A model generated the notes under the pieces. It saw nothing but the letters and a program-made list of their open reading frames with translations, had not been told where the DNA came from and ran no database searches. Made by a program: the position numbers and the translations under genes. This document shows positions 28,283-35,894 of a stretch of 39,720 bases of DNA, piece by piece (positions within the stretch are counted from its first letter, which is position 1; every line of letters begins with the position of its first letter). Location: NCBI GenBank assembly GCA_018239675.1, contig JAFEGX010000032.1, positions 1-39,720 of the forward strand, in the 5' to 3' direction. The DNA comes from Verrucomicrobiota bacterium. Its GTDB lineage: Bacteria > Verrucomicrobiota > Verrucomicrobiia > Opitutales > Opitutaceae.

Positions 28283-28929
28283 ATTTCATGCGCCCACTCC
28301 ACCGCACGATCCTTTGCCTGCTAGGCGCAATCGGCCTGGCCGCGTCCTGGACCGTGCCGGCGGCAGCCCAGGATGCCCCGCTCCAGCCCGACTCTCGCAA
28401 GGCCTTGCTCTACCGCATCGCCATCACTGACAGCCTGCGGGTCGCGGTCTTCGGCGAAGACGACCTGTCCCGCGTGTCCCGCGTCGACGCCCGGGGCATG
28501 ATCAACCTCCCGCTGATCGGCGAGGTAAAGGTGTTCGGGCTCACCTTGCGCGAGGCCGAGCAGGCGATCGCGAATGCCTACCGCGACGGCCGTTACCTGC
28601 GAAATCCCCAGGTCACCATCAACGTCGAGGTGTACGCCATCCGCGAGATCTCCGTCCAGGGCCAGGTCAAGAACCCCCAGCGCGTTGTCCTGCCGGCCGA
28701 GTCGACGATGACGGTCCTTGAGGCCGTGACCAAGTGCGGCGGCTTCACCGACACCGCCAAGGGCACCGAGGTCCGCGTCACGCGCATCGGGCCGGACGGC
28801 AAGGACGTGAAGGTCTTCATCGTGGACGTGGAGAGCCTCATCAAGGGCAAGAACAAGGCGAAGGCCGACGACGACTCGCTCCTGCTCCAGCCGGGCGACA
28901 TCGTGTACGTGCCCGAGCGAATCATCTGA
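28279..28929 (+). CDS. Short polysaccharide export (OPX/Wza-like) periplasmic protein
   Basis: A 216-residue protein from GTG 28279 (an in-frame ATG at 28288 is an alternative that removes three residues). A signal peptide (about 5-30, ending VPAAAQ) has no lipobox. The poly-export domain covers about 43-120 (YRIAITDSLRVAVFGEDDL; INLPLIGEVKVFGLTL; RNPQVTINVEVY) and an SLBB domain follows (ISVQGQVKNPQRVVLP; VLEAVTKCGGFTDTA; ending LLLQPGDIVYVPERII). E. coli Wza is about 380 residues and has a C-terminal helical pore, which this protein lacks. It therefore needs another component to cross the outer membrane, most simply the beta-barrel encoded just upstream. It overlaps that gene by 4 bp and precedes the co-polymerase by 9 bp. 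Confidence 0.92.
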   Translation: MNFMRPLHRTILCLLGAIGLAASWTVPAAAQDAPLQPDSRKALLYRIAITDSLRVAVFGEDDLSRVSRVDARGMINLPLIGEVKVFGLTLREAEQAIANAYRDGRYLRNPQVTINVEVYAIREISVQGQVKNPQRVVLPAESTMTVLEAVTKCGGFTDTAKGTEVRVTRIGPDGKDVKVFIVDVESLIKGKNKAKADDDSLLLQPGDIVYVPERII

Positions 28930-28938
28930 TCCCTGCCG

Positions 28939-31095
28939 ATGCCGGACCTCACCCACAAGCCCTTCCCCGCCGCGCACGACAAGGAGGAGACGCCGATCGA
29001 ACGGCGCACGCTTCGCGACTACTACATCATCCTGCGCGAGCGGCTCTGGATCGCCCTGCCGATCGCCGTCGTGGTCGCCCTGGGTTTCGGCTACTGGAAA
29101 GCCAGCCAGCCAAAGATGTACATGGCGACGGCGACGATGCAGTTCGAGAAGCCCGAGACGCTGGTCACCACCCAGGGGGTCGTCGACCCGGCGGTCCGCA
29201 GCGACGTCGAGCTCCGCTCCAATCTCGAGAAGCTGAACAGCCAGCGCCTGCGCCAGCGCGTGATCGATTCGTTCACGCCCGATGAGGTCCGGATCCTCCA
29301 GCGGCCCTACCTGAAGAACCTCGCGCCCGGTCAGCCGGCCCCGCCTCCCGGCGCCTGTCTCGGCGGGGTCTCGATCGATGCCGCGCGTAACAGCCTCCTG
29401 ATCAGCATCACCGTCTACCACCCGGACCCCGCCGCCGCCGCCCTCGTCGCCAACCAGTACGTCAGCCAGTTTTTCAACTACCTCGCGGACTATTACGGCG
29501 GCAAGAGCGAGACCGGCGTGGAGTTCCTCCAGGCCCAGGCCGAGCGCCTCGGGAAGGACGCCGCCGCCGCCGAGGAGAAGCTCATGGCGTACAAGAAGGA
29601 GCACAATCTCGTCTCCCTCGACAACAGCACCAATATCGTCGGCACCCGGCTCACCACCATCAACGCCGCCCTCACTTCGGCCCGCCTCAACCGGATCAAC
29701 CTCGAGACGCAGTACGCGCAGGTGGAAAGCTACCGGAAGGAGAAGCGGGATCTCACCGAGATTTCCTACATCGCCGGCCACTCCACCGTTCCATCGCTGA
29801 AGAGCCAGCTCGCGACGCTACTGCAGAACCAGTCGGTCCTCGCCGAGCGTTACCTGGAGCGCCATCCAAAGATGGTCGACCTCTCGAACCAGATCGCAGT
29901 CGTCCAGGACCAGCTCGAAAAGGCCATCGACCTGGCGGTCGCCGACCTCGCCACGCGCCTCAGCGAGGCCAAGCACACCGAGGCCAACCTGCAGGCCGAG
30001 TACGCCTCCGCCGAGAAGGATTCGCTTCGCCTCGGCGATCTTAGCATCGCCTACAAGGCCCTCGAGAACCAGGCCAACGTCGCCAAGGCCAACTATGTCC
30101 AGATCCTCAACCGGCTGAACGAGACCACGACGTCCCGCAACCTGGAGAAGATCCCGCTGCACCCGCTCGACCCCGCGGTCGTGCCCGGCGCCCCGTACGA
30201 GCCCGATGTGCCGCGGATCATCCGCACGTCCTTCGGTCTCGGCCTGCTGGTGTTCTTCGGCATCGCGGTCGGCCTGAGTTTCATCGACGACCGGATCAAG
30301 AGCGCCTGGGACGTCGAGTCGTTCATCGGCGCCAATCTGCTGGGAATCATCCCCGACCTCTCCTCCGTGAAGGACGACGAGAAGTACAACCTGATGCTCT
30401 CCGGCCAGCAGGTCCCTGGCGTCGAGGCCTTCCTCAGCGTCTACAGCTCGGTCAAGATCCACTCGAAGCTCGATTTCCCCAAGTCGATCCTCGTTACCAG
30501 CACCATTCCCGGCGAGGGCAAGACCCTCATTTCGTGCAATCTGGCCGGCTCCTTCGCCCGCCACGGCAAAAAGACCCTGCTGATCGACTGCGACCTTCGC
30601 CGCCCGATGCTGCACCGGCACTTCAAGCAGGCGAACAACACGGGCATCATCACGTGGTTTGAGGCCGGCGCCGATTTGGAACAGGACCCGATGTCCAACC
30701 CGAGCCTCGGGATCATCCGGATCAGCGACAATCTGTGCCTGCTGTGCTCGGGCGGACGCTCCAAGAGTCCGACGGAGCTGCTCGAGAACCCGGTCTTCGG
30801 CCAGCTGCTCGAGCGGTTCAAGAAGCAGTTTGACCTGGTCGTCGTCGACTCGCCCCCGCTGGGCGCCGTCACGGACAGCCTCCTGATCGCCGAGCGCACC
30901 GACGAGGTTATTTACGTCTGCCGTTTCAACCGCGCCTACCGGAAGCACATTCGGCTCTACATGAAGGCGCTCCGGAACGGGAAGAACGAGGTCCTGGGCG
31001 TCGTTCTCAACGGCCTGTCCCCGCGCCGCGTCGAGTACTATACGAACTACCGGTACTACCGGAGTTACAAGAAGTACTACGGCAGCCAGGGCTGA
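28939..31095 (+). CDS. Polysaccharide co-polymerase with bacterial tyrosine kinase domain (Wzz-Wzc type)
   Basis: A 718-residue inner-membrane protein. TM1 is at about 36-53 (LWIALPIAVVVALGFGYW). A long periplasmic part with coiled coils follows (about 60-425), then a Pro-containing segment and TM2 at about 431-448 (LGLLVFFGIAVGLSFI). The cytoplasmic BY-kinase has Walker A GEGKT (525-529), Walker A' LLIDCDLRRP (Asp550, Asp552) and Walker B VVVDSPP (Asp637). The tail VEYYTNYRYYRSYKKYYG carries eight tyrosines, the autophosphorylation cluster that controls chain length and export in Wzc. It ends the four-gene export run. No Wzb-like phosphatase, polymerase, flippase or glycosyltransferase is in the window. 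Confidence 0.95.
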   Translation: MPDLTHKPFPAAHDKEETPIERRTLRDYYIILRERLWIALPIAVVVALGFGYWKASQPKMYMATATMQFEKPETLVTTQGVVDPAVRSDVELRSNLEKLNSQRLRQRVIDSFTPDEVRILQRPYLKNLAPGQPAPPPGACLGGVSIDAARNSLLISITVYHPDPAAAALVANQYVSQFFNYLADYYGGKSETGVEFLQAQAERLGKDAAAAEEKLMAYKKEHNLVSLDNSTNIVGTRLTTINAALTSARLNRINLETQYAQVESYRKEKRDLTEISYIAGHSTVPSLKSQLATLLQNQSVLAERYLERHPKMVDLSNQIAVVQDQLEKAIDLAVADLATRLSEAKHTEANLQAEYASAEKDSLRLGDLSIAYKALENQANVAKANYVQILNRLNETTTSRNLEKIPLHPLDPAVVPGAPYEPDVPRIIRTSFGLGLLVFFGIAVGLSFIDDRIKSAWDVESFIGANLLGIIPDLSSVKDDEKYNLMLSGQQVPGVEAFLSVYSSVKIHSKLDFPKSILVTSTIPGEGKTLISCNLAGSFARHGKKTLLIDCDLRRPMLHRHFKQANNTGIITWFEAGADLEQDPMSNPSLGIIRISDNLCLLCSGGRSKSPTELLENPVFGQLLERFKKQFDLVVVDSPPLGAVTDSLLIAERTDEVIYVCRFNRAYRKHIRLYMKALRNGKNEVLGVVLNGLSPRRVEYYTNYRYYRSYKKYYGSQG

Positions 31096-31103
31096 GACCC
31101 ATT

Positions 31104-31238
31104 GCCGCACTGCCACGTCGACGTTGCACAGCCGCGCACACGTTGACGTCGCACCACCGACATTCAGCTACGCGTCCCCGCGCGCTGTCGCGAAATCCCA
31201 AACCGGATCGATCGGCGCTTTTTATGCCTCCTTGCGGC
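31104..31238. repeat. Intergenic repeat, degenerate copy D of the ~145-bp family
   Basis: The right part, CGGATCGATCGGCGCTTTTT then ATGCCTCCTTGCGGC (31204-31238), matches the reverse complement of copy C at 28 of 35 positions by eye. Further left, TACGCGTCCC and CGCTG keep the order of interior blocks, and the left edge GCCGCACTGCC (31104-31114) mirrors the right edge GCGGC. It begins 8 bp after the stop of the tyrosine-kinase gene. The left half is weakly conserved, so the exact left boundary is uncertain. Confidence 0.6.
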
Positions 31239-31262
31239 AAAGGCTTGGCCGGAGCCATTGAC

Positions 31263-31384
31263 GCCACGGAGAGCACCGAGGCGAACCGGAGTACACCACG
31301 CCAGCAACTAGGCATGTAGTCCAGACCCACACCCCAAAGGTGCATTCTCTGTGACTTCGGAGCAGCTTCCGTGCTCTCCGCGGC
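31263..31384. repeat. Second intergenic inverted repeat, GCCACGGAGAGCAC type
   Basis: GCCACGGAGAGCACCGAGGC (31263-31282) is mirrored by GCTTCCGTGCTCTCCGCGGC (31365-31384), with about 17 of 20 positions complementary. Further pairing includes CGGAG/CTTCG-type units inside. The element is about 122 bp with arms of short CGGAG-like units. It sits directly after repeat D and before lpxI. Confidence 0.65.
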
Positions 31385-31538
31385 CCCACACGGCCAAACT
31401 CCAAGAGGCCATCCCAAACCGGACTCCCAATTCCCCGCGAACCAACGACCCATTCCGGAGTCGAAGCCCGCTCCCACCGACCCGTCCGGGCCACTTTCAA
31501 CCTTCAACTCTCCGCTTTCCGCTTCTACAGTCCCGCCC
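31385..31538. other. Rest of the 443-bp gap before lpxI
   Basis: The frame of lpxI stays open back to 31371, but this stretch encodes Pro/Ser-rich sequence without family similarity and starts inside the inverted repeat, so it is treated as non-coding leader. It contains a pyrimidine-rich run (31493-31526) with repeated TTTCAAC/TTCAACTC and CTTTCCGCTT words. No clear promoter was found. Confidence 0.4.
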
Positions 31539-32387
31539 GTGCCTGCGTTGTCCGCCTTTCTCCCCGCCGATTTTGACCCCACTCGCCCGGTCGCGCTCAT
31601 CGCCGGCCAGGGTCTCTACCCGCAGCTGGTCGCCGCCGCCGTCCGCCGTGCCGGCGTGTCGCTCCGGCTGATCGCGTTCGACGAGGAGACGCCGCCGGAA
31701 CTGATCGCCACCTTTCCCGAGGCCGAACGGCGCACGCTGCTGGTCGGCCAGCTCGGGAAGATGCTCAAGGGCCTGAAGGAGTTTGGCGCCGGCTACGCGA
31801 TCATGGCCGGACAGATCACGCCGCGCCGTTTGTTCAAGGGCCTGCACCCCGATCTCAAGGCGACGCAGATCCTCTTCTCCCTGAAACGGCGCAACGCCGA
31901 GACAATCTTCGGCGCGATCGCCCGGGAGATCGAGGCCATCGGCGTCACGCTGCTCGACGCCCGCGCCTTCCTCGACGACCAGCTGGCCACCGCCGGGGTC
32001 ATGACCGGGCGCTCCTTCCCGATCGACGACGAATATCTGGCCCACGGGATCCACATCGCCCGCGAGTGCGCCCGGCTTGACGTCGGCCAGGGCTGCGTGG
32101 TCCGCAAGGGCACCGTTCTGGCCGTCGAGGCCTTCGAGGGCACCGACGAAATGATCCGGCGGGCGGGGAGCTTCAAGACCGAGGACGCCCTCTTCGTGAA
32201 GACCGTCAAGGCCCAGCAGGACTACCGCTTCGACGTCCCGTGCTTTGGCCGCCGCACCCTCGAGTCCCTGCGCGAGGCCGGTGTGACCGCCGCGGCGCTC
32301 GAGGCCGGCAAGGTCATCATGCTCGACCGTCCCGCCGTCATCGCCCAGGCCAAGACCTGGGGCATCAGCCTCCTGGGCTTCGAGTGA
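31539..32387 (+). CDS. lpxI: UDP-2,3-diacylglucosamine pyrophosphatase LpxI
   Basis: A 282-residue protein from GTG 31539, the usual size of LpxI (DUF1009). LpxI hydrolyses UDP-2,3-diacylglucosamine to lipid X and UMP in lipid A synthesis and replaces LpxH in many bacteria. Visible family blocks are VALIAGQGLYPQLVAAAV (18-35), a mid-region GYAIMAGQITPRRLF and LLDARAFLDDQLATAGVMT, and the C-terminal catalytic region DALFVKTVKAQQDYRFDVP followed by FGRRTLE, GKVIMLDR and AQAKTWGISLLGFE. The GTG is chosen over the 31371 ATG because the extra residues overlap repeat sequence; TTG 31548 is another option. A gap of 55 bp leads to the nuclease homologue. Confidence 0.93.
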   Translation: MPALSAFLPADFDPTRPVALIAGQGLYPQLVAAAVRRAGVSLRLIAFDEETPPELIATFPEAERRTLLVGQLGKMLKGLKEFGAGYAIMAGQITPRRLFKGLHPDLKATQILFSLKRRNAETIFGAIAREIEAIGVTLLDARAFLDDQLATAGVMTGRSFPIDDEYLAHGIHIARECARLDVGQGCVVRKGTVLAVEAFEGTDEMIRRAGSFKTEDALFVKTVKAQQDYRFDVPCFGRRTLESLREAGVTAAALEAGKVIMLDRPAVIAQAKTWGISLLGFE

Positions 32388-32442
32388 CTTCTGGGCACTC
32401 CGCCGCTTGCGCTTTCGCGTGCGGCGGTTCATTGAAGGGGTC

Positions 32443-32910
32443 ATGAACCACGACGTCGTCACGGTCTCCGTCAAAGGCGTGATGCCCACGGCCAATGGCT
32501 GCGCCATTTTCCTGGGCGAAGAGACCAAGACGTTCGTGATCTATGTCGATCACTCGGTCGGCAACGCGATCCAGATGACGCTGGACGGGGTGAAGAAGGA
32601 CCGTCCGCTCACCCACGACCTGATCGGCAACATCATGCTCGGCCTCGACACCCGGCTCGACCACGTCGTCGTCAACGACGCCCATGAGGGCACCTACTAC
32701 GCCCGCATCATCCTCCGGATGGAGAACGAGCTCGGGAAGAAGATCGTCGAGATCGACGCCCGGCCGAGCGACTCGATTGTCCTCGCCCTGCAGCAGAAGC
32801 GCCCGTTGTTCGTCTCGCGCGCCGTGTTCGACGCCGCGGAGGACATGACCGAGATCCTGGAGCGCGTCCGCCGCCAGCAGGCCGAGGAACCCGGCGAGGA
32901 TGAAACCTGA
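32443..32910 (+). CDS. Bifunctional nuclease family protein (DUF151/BFN)
   Basis: A 155-residue protein of the bifunctional nuclease (BFN) family, whose plant members have DNase and RNase activity; bacterial roles are mostly unknown. The conserved core is visible: VVTVSVKGVMPTANGCAIFL, then KTFVIYVDHSVGNAI, RPLTHDLIGNIM, DHVVVNDAHEGTYYARIIL, and DARPSDSIVLALQQKRPLFV, where the last Asp-Ala-Arg-Pro-Ser-Asp segment is the most conserved. ATG 32443 has a purine-rich ribosome-binding site (GAAGGGG, 6 bp upstream) and is preferred to the ATG at 32407. The C-terminus is acidic. It overlaps dus by 11 bp. Confidence 0.9.
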   Translation: MNHDVVTVSVKGVMPTANGCAIFLGEETKTFVIYVDHSVGNAIQMTLDGVKKDRPLTHDLIGNIMLGLDTRLDHVVVNDAHEGTYYARIILRMENELGKKIVEIDARPSDSIVLALQQKRPLFVSRAVFDAAEDMTEILERVRRQQAEEPGEDET

Positions 32911-34006
32911 TCCCGCGCCGGCGCCCGCGCAGCCCCTGCCGCCCGGCGTCGTCCCCGGCCTGCCGCTCACCGCGCTGGCCCCGATGCAGGATGTCACCGA
33001 CCTCGCCTTCATGCGCGTCATCGCGCACTATGGCGCGCCGGACTTTTTTTTCACCGAGTTCTTTCGCGTCCACCCGCAGTCGACGCCCGAGAAGCACATT
33101 CTCCGCTCGATCGACGAGAACTCCACGGGCCGCCCGGTCTTCGCCCAGCTGATCGGCGAGGACCTCGGGCACCTCGCCCGCACCGTGCGCGAGCTGCTCC
33201 GGCACCCGGTCGCCGGCATCGACCTCAACCTCGGCTGCCCCGCCCCAAAGGTCTACAAGAAGAACGTCGGCGGCGGGCTGCTGCGCGAACCCGAGCGGAT
33301 CGATGACATCCTTCGCCTGCTCCGCGACCTTGTGCCCGGCCTGCTCACGGTCAAGATGCGGATCGGCTTCGAGGACCAGCGCCACTTCCTCCGGGTGCTC
33401 GAGCTCGTCAACGAGCACCGGGTTGACCTGCTGTCGGTCCACGGCCGGACCGTGAAGGAGATGTACCGCAGCGAGGTGCATTACGACGCGATCGCCGCCG
33501 CGGTGCGTCACGTACGCTGTCCAGTCCTGGCCAACGGCAACATCGTCTCAGCCGCCCGCGCGGCCGACGTGCTCGCGACCACCCGCGCCGCCGGCGTCAT
33601 GATCGGGCGCCACGCGATCCGCAATCCCTGGATCTTCCGGCAGTGCCGCGAGCAGTTCGCCGGCCAACCGGTCAGCCGCGTGACACTCGCCGGGGTCCGG
33701 GAGTACGTCGGGCGCCTCTACCGCGAAACCACCGCGCCGGGCCTCGCCGAGCGGCTGCACGTGAACAAGATGAAGAAGTACCTGAATTTCGTCGGCCAGA
33801 GCGTGGATCCGGCCGGCGCGTTCCTCCACGACATGCGTCGCACCGAGACCGAGGCGGCGCTCTTCGCGGTCTGCGACCGGCACCTGCTGGCCGAACCGGA
33901 CCGGGAGTTTGCGCCCGCGCCCTTCCCCGGCGTCGTGGCCCGCCCGAACTGCGAGACTCCCTCGGCCCCGTCAGACGGTTGCTCGCTCGAGACCATCACC
34001 GCGTGA
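32900..34006 (+). CDS. dus: tRNA-dihydrouridine synthase
   Basis: A 368-residue FMN enzyme that reduces uridines to dihydrouridine in the tRNA D loop. The TIM barrel begins at LAPMQDVTDLAF (26-37). The signature GIDLNLGCPAPKVYKKNVGG (107-126) holds the catalytic Cys113, and SVHGRTVKEMY, VLANGNI and GVMIGRHAIRNPWIF form the FMN phosphate side. A C-terminal helical domain binds tRNA (HVNKMKKYLNFV). The N-terminal Pro-rich 20 residues and the tail after about 335 are not conserved. It overlaps the upstream gene by 11 bp and the downstream gene by GTGA. Which Dus subgroup it belongs to is not certain; the sequence looks closest to DusB/DusC-like forms. Confidence 0.92.
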   Translation: MKPDPAPAPAQPLPPGVVPGLPLTALAPMQDVTDLAFMRVIAHYGAPDFFFTEFFRVHPQSTPEKHILRSIDENSTGRPVFAQLIGEDLGHLARTVRELLRHPVAGIDLNLGCPAPKVYKKNVGGGLLREPERIDDILRLLRDLVPGLLTVKMRIGFEDQRHFLRVLELVNEHRVDLLSVHGRTVKEMYRSEVHYDAIAAAVRHVRCPVLANGNIVSAARAADVLATTRAAGVMIGRHAIRNPWIFRQCREQFAGQPVSRVTLAGVREYVGRLYRETTAPGLAERLHVNKMKKYLNFVGQSVDPAGAFLHDMRRTETEAALFAVCDRHLLAEPDREFAPAPFPGVVARPNCETPSAPSDGCSLETITA

Positions 34007-35265
34007 AGACCCACCTCGACTACGGCCAGACCGGGCTCGAGCTCGACCTCAGCGGGCTCAATGCCACCGTCCTCACGCCGCGGTTCCTCGAAGGTCTGCC
34101 GGACGAGGCCGCCGCGTTCACCGCCGCCGTGCGGCAGCCCGTCGCCGGTCGGCCGCTGCGGGAACTCATCCACGCCCGCGAGCGGGTTGCCGTGGTCATT
34201 CCCGACGGCACGCGCCCGCTGCCGAGCGATCGCCTGCTGCCCTGGCTTTTCGCCGAGCTCGGCCATGTCCCGCGCGGGCAGTTCACGATCCTCATCGGCA
34301 CCGGCACCCACCGGGCGAACACGCCGGCCGAGCTCGATGCCATGCTCAGCCCGGCCGTCGCGCGAAACTACCGGGTCGTGAACCACGTCGCCGCCGACCC
34401 CTCCACGCTCCTTCCCGCCGGCCGGTCCGCGCTCGGCTACGAGGTCCAGCTGGCCCGGGACTATGTCACGGCCGACCGCCGGATCATCCTCGGCTTCATC
34501 GAGCCCCACTTCATGGCCGGCTTCTCCGGCGGCTACAAGGCGGTCTTCCCCGGCATCGCGTCGCTCGACGCGATCATGCACTACCATGCCGCCGACGTCA
34601 TCGGCGATCCGCGCAGCACCTGGGGCGAGCTCGAGGACAACCCCACGCAGCGGCACGTGCGCGCCGGCGGCTCGCTGCTGCCGGTCGATTTCTGCATCAA
34701 CGTCACGCTCAACACCCGGCGCCAGATCACGCGCTATTTCTGCGGCGAAACGCTCGCCGCGCACCGGGCGGGCTGCGCCTTCGCGAAGGCCACGGCCATG
34801 ACCGCGTGCCGGCAGGAGTTCCCGGTCGTGGTGACCACCAACAGCGGATATCCGCTCGACCAGAATCTCTACCAGACGGTCAAGGGCATGGCCGCCGCCA
34901 CCCGGATCGTGAGCCGCGGAGGTCTCATCGTGACCGCCGCCCGGTGCAACGACGGCTTCCCGGCCCACGGAAATTTCCGACAGATGATCGAGGCATCGCA
35001 TTCCCCGCAGGACCTGATGAACCGGATCATGACCCCGGGCTTCTCGATGCTCGACCAGTGGCAGTGCCAGCACCTCGCCATGGTGCTCCTGAAGGCCCGA
35101 GTGGCGCTCTACAGCGAACTGCCCGACGAAGCCGTGCGGCGCGCCTACCTCACGCCCATTCGCAACGTCCGCGCCGCCATCGACGAGGAGCTCCAGCGCC
35201 TCGGCCGCGACGCCCCCATCGCCATTCTCCCCGAAGGACCACTCACGATTCCCTATCTCGAGTGA
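34003..35265 (+). CDS. LarA-like nickel-pincer nucleotide racemase/epimerase
   Basis: A 420-residue protein from GTG 34003, overlapping the dus stop by 4 bp. It matches the lactate racemase LarA family (DUF2088), enzymes that use a nickel-pincer nucleotide to racemise or epimerise 2-hydroxyacids. Active-site residues of Lactobacillus LarA have equivalents at a constant shift of 4-5: Asp68 and Arg71 (PDGTRPLP), His103 (GTGTHR), His169 (FIEPHFMAGFSGG), Lys179 (the expected cofactor-linked lysine), His195 (expected Ni ligand) and Lys294 (YQTVKGM). The usual cofactor-synthesis genes larB, larC and larE are not adjacent. The substrate may not be lactate, since the family acts on many hydroxyacids. 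The stop codon lies inside an inverted repeat. Confidence 0.88.
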   Translation: MKTHLDYGQTGLELDLSGLNATVLTPRFLEGLPDEAAAFTAAVRQPVAGRPLRELIHARERVAVVIPDGTRPLPSDRLLPWLFAELGHVPRGQFTILIGTGTHRANTPAELDAMLSPAVARNYRVVNHVAADPSTLLPAGRSALGYEVQLARDYVTADRRIILGFIEPHFMAGFSGGYKAVFPGIASLDAIMHYHAADVIGDPRSTWGELEDNPTQRHVRAGGSLLPVDFCINVTLNTRRQITRYFCGETLAAHRAGCAFAKATAMTACRQEFPVVVTTNSGYPLDQNLYQTVKGMAAATRIVSRGGLIVTAARCNDGFPAHGNFRQMIEASHSPQDLMNRIMTPGFSMLDQWQCQHLAMVLLKARVALYSELPDEAVRRAYLTPIRNVRAAIDEELQRLGRDAPIAILPEGPLTIPYLE

Positions 35266-35352
35266 CGAGGAACGAGTGACCAGTGACGAGACCGAACCGG
35301 CCGACCGCTCCGGCTGATGTGCTCGTCACTCGTCCCTCGGCCCTCGTCACTT
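35260..35352. repeat. GAGTGACGAG-type inverted repeat spanning the larA-like stop codon
   Basis: The left arm consists of GAGTGACGAG units (35260-35269, 35275-35290 with variation) and the right arm of the complement (CTCGTCACTCGTC 35322-35334; CCCTCGTCAC 35341-35350). AGTGACGAG (35282-35290) pairs exactly with CTCGTCACT (35322-35330). The TGA stop of the racemase gene is part of the first unit. The element fills the whole gap to the convergent sufT gene. Confidence 0.75.
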
Positions 35353-35358
35353 CAGCCA

Positions 35359-35886
35359 TCACTCCAGGCCGAGCACCTTGCGGCCTTCGGCGGAAATCAT
35401 CTGCGGGCCCCAGATCGGGTCCCACACGACGTGCACCTTCGCGGACTCGACCGTGGGCAGTGCCGCGATCTTCTGCCGCGCGTCCTCCGCGATGACCGGA
35501 CCCATGCCGCAGCCCGGCGCCGTGAGTGTCATCTTCACCTCAATGGTGTGACCGCCGGCCGGCGTCTTTTCGATCGCGAGGTCATAGACCAGCCCCAGGT
35601 CCACGATGTTCACCGGGATTTCCGGGTCGAAGCACGTCCGCAGCGCGGCCCACACGGCCGCTTCACTGAAGCTTCCCTCCGCCGGTCCTGCTTCCGCCGC
35701 CGGGGAAAATCCGGCCAGCGCCGAGGCCTGGTCCGACGCGATTCGGAACAATCCCCGGTCGGTCCGGACGGTCACATGGCCGCCGAGCGCCTGGGTCACA
35801 TAGACGTCCGTCCCGGCTGCCAAGGTGACGGCGTCACCGGCCGGGATCGCGGTGGCGGGACAATCGCGCGAGAGCTGATAGGTCAT
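35359..35886 (-). CDS. sufT: SufT-like Fe-S cluster maturation protein (MIP18/DUF59 family)
   Basis: A 175-residue protein. Residues 1-65 form a small N-terminal domain (TYQLSRDCPATAIPAGDAVTL in overlapping parts), and residues about 72-175 are the DUF59/MIP18 fold. Hallmarks are FDPEIPVNIVDLGLVYDL (86-103), TLTAPGCGMGPVIAEDA with the conserved Cys126, and the C-terminal VVWDPIWGPQMISAEGRKVL. This two-part layout is that of SufT, an accessory factor for iron-sulfur protein maturation. No other suf gene is nearby; it is 8 bp downstream of sppA, with which it is probably cotranscribed. It could also be labelled only as a DUF59 protein. Confidence 0.88.
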   Translation of the reverse strand: MTYQLSRDCPATAIPAGDAVTLAAGTDVYVTQALGGHVTVRTDRGLFRIASDQASALAGFSPAAEAGPAEGSFSEAAVWAALRTCFDPEIPVNIVDLGLVYDLAIEKTPAGGHTIEVKMTLTAPGCGMGPVIAEDARQKIAALPTVESAKVHVVWDPIWGPQMISAEGRKVLGLE

Positions 35887-35894
35887 GCCGCTAC

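Noticed and set aside
31104..31154. Direct repeat TCGACGTTGCAC / TTGACGTCGCAC as an operator pair
   Set aside because: The 12-mers differ at two positions and lie inside the degenerate repeat copy D, which explains them without an operator.
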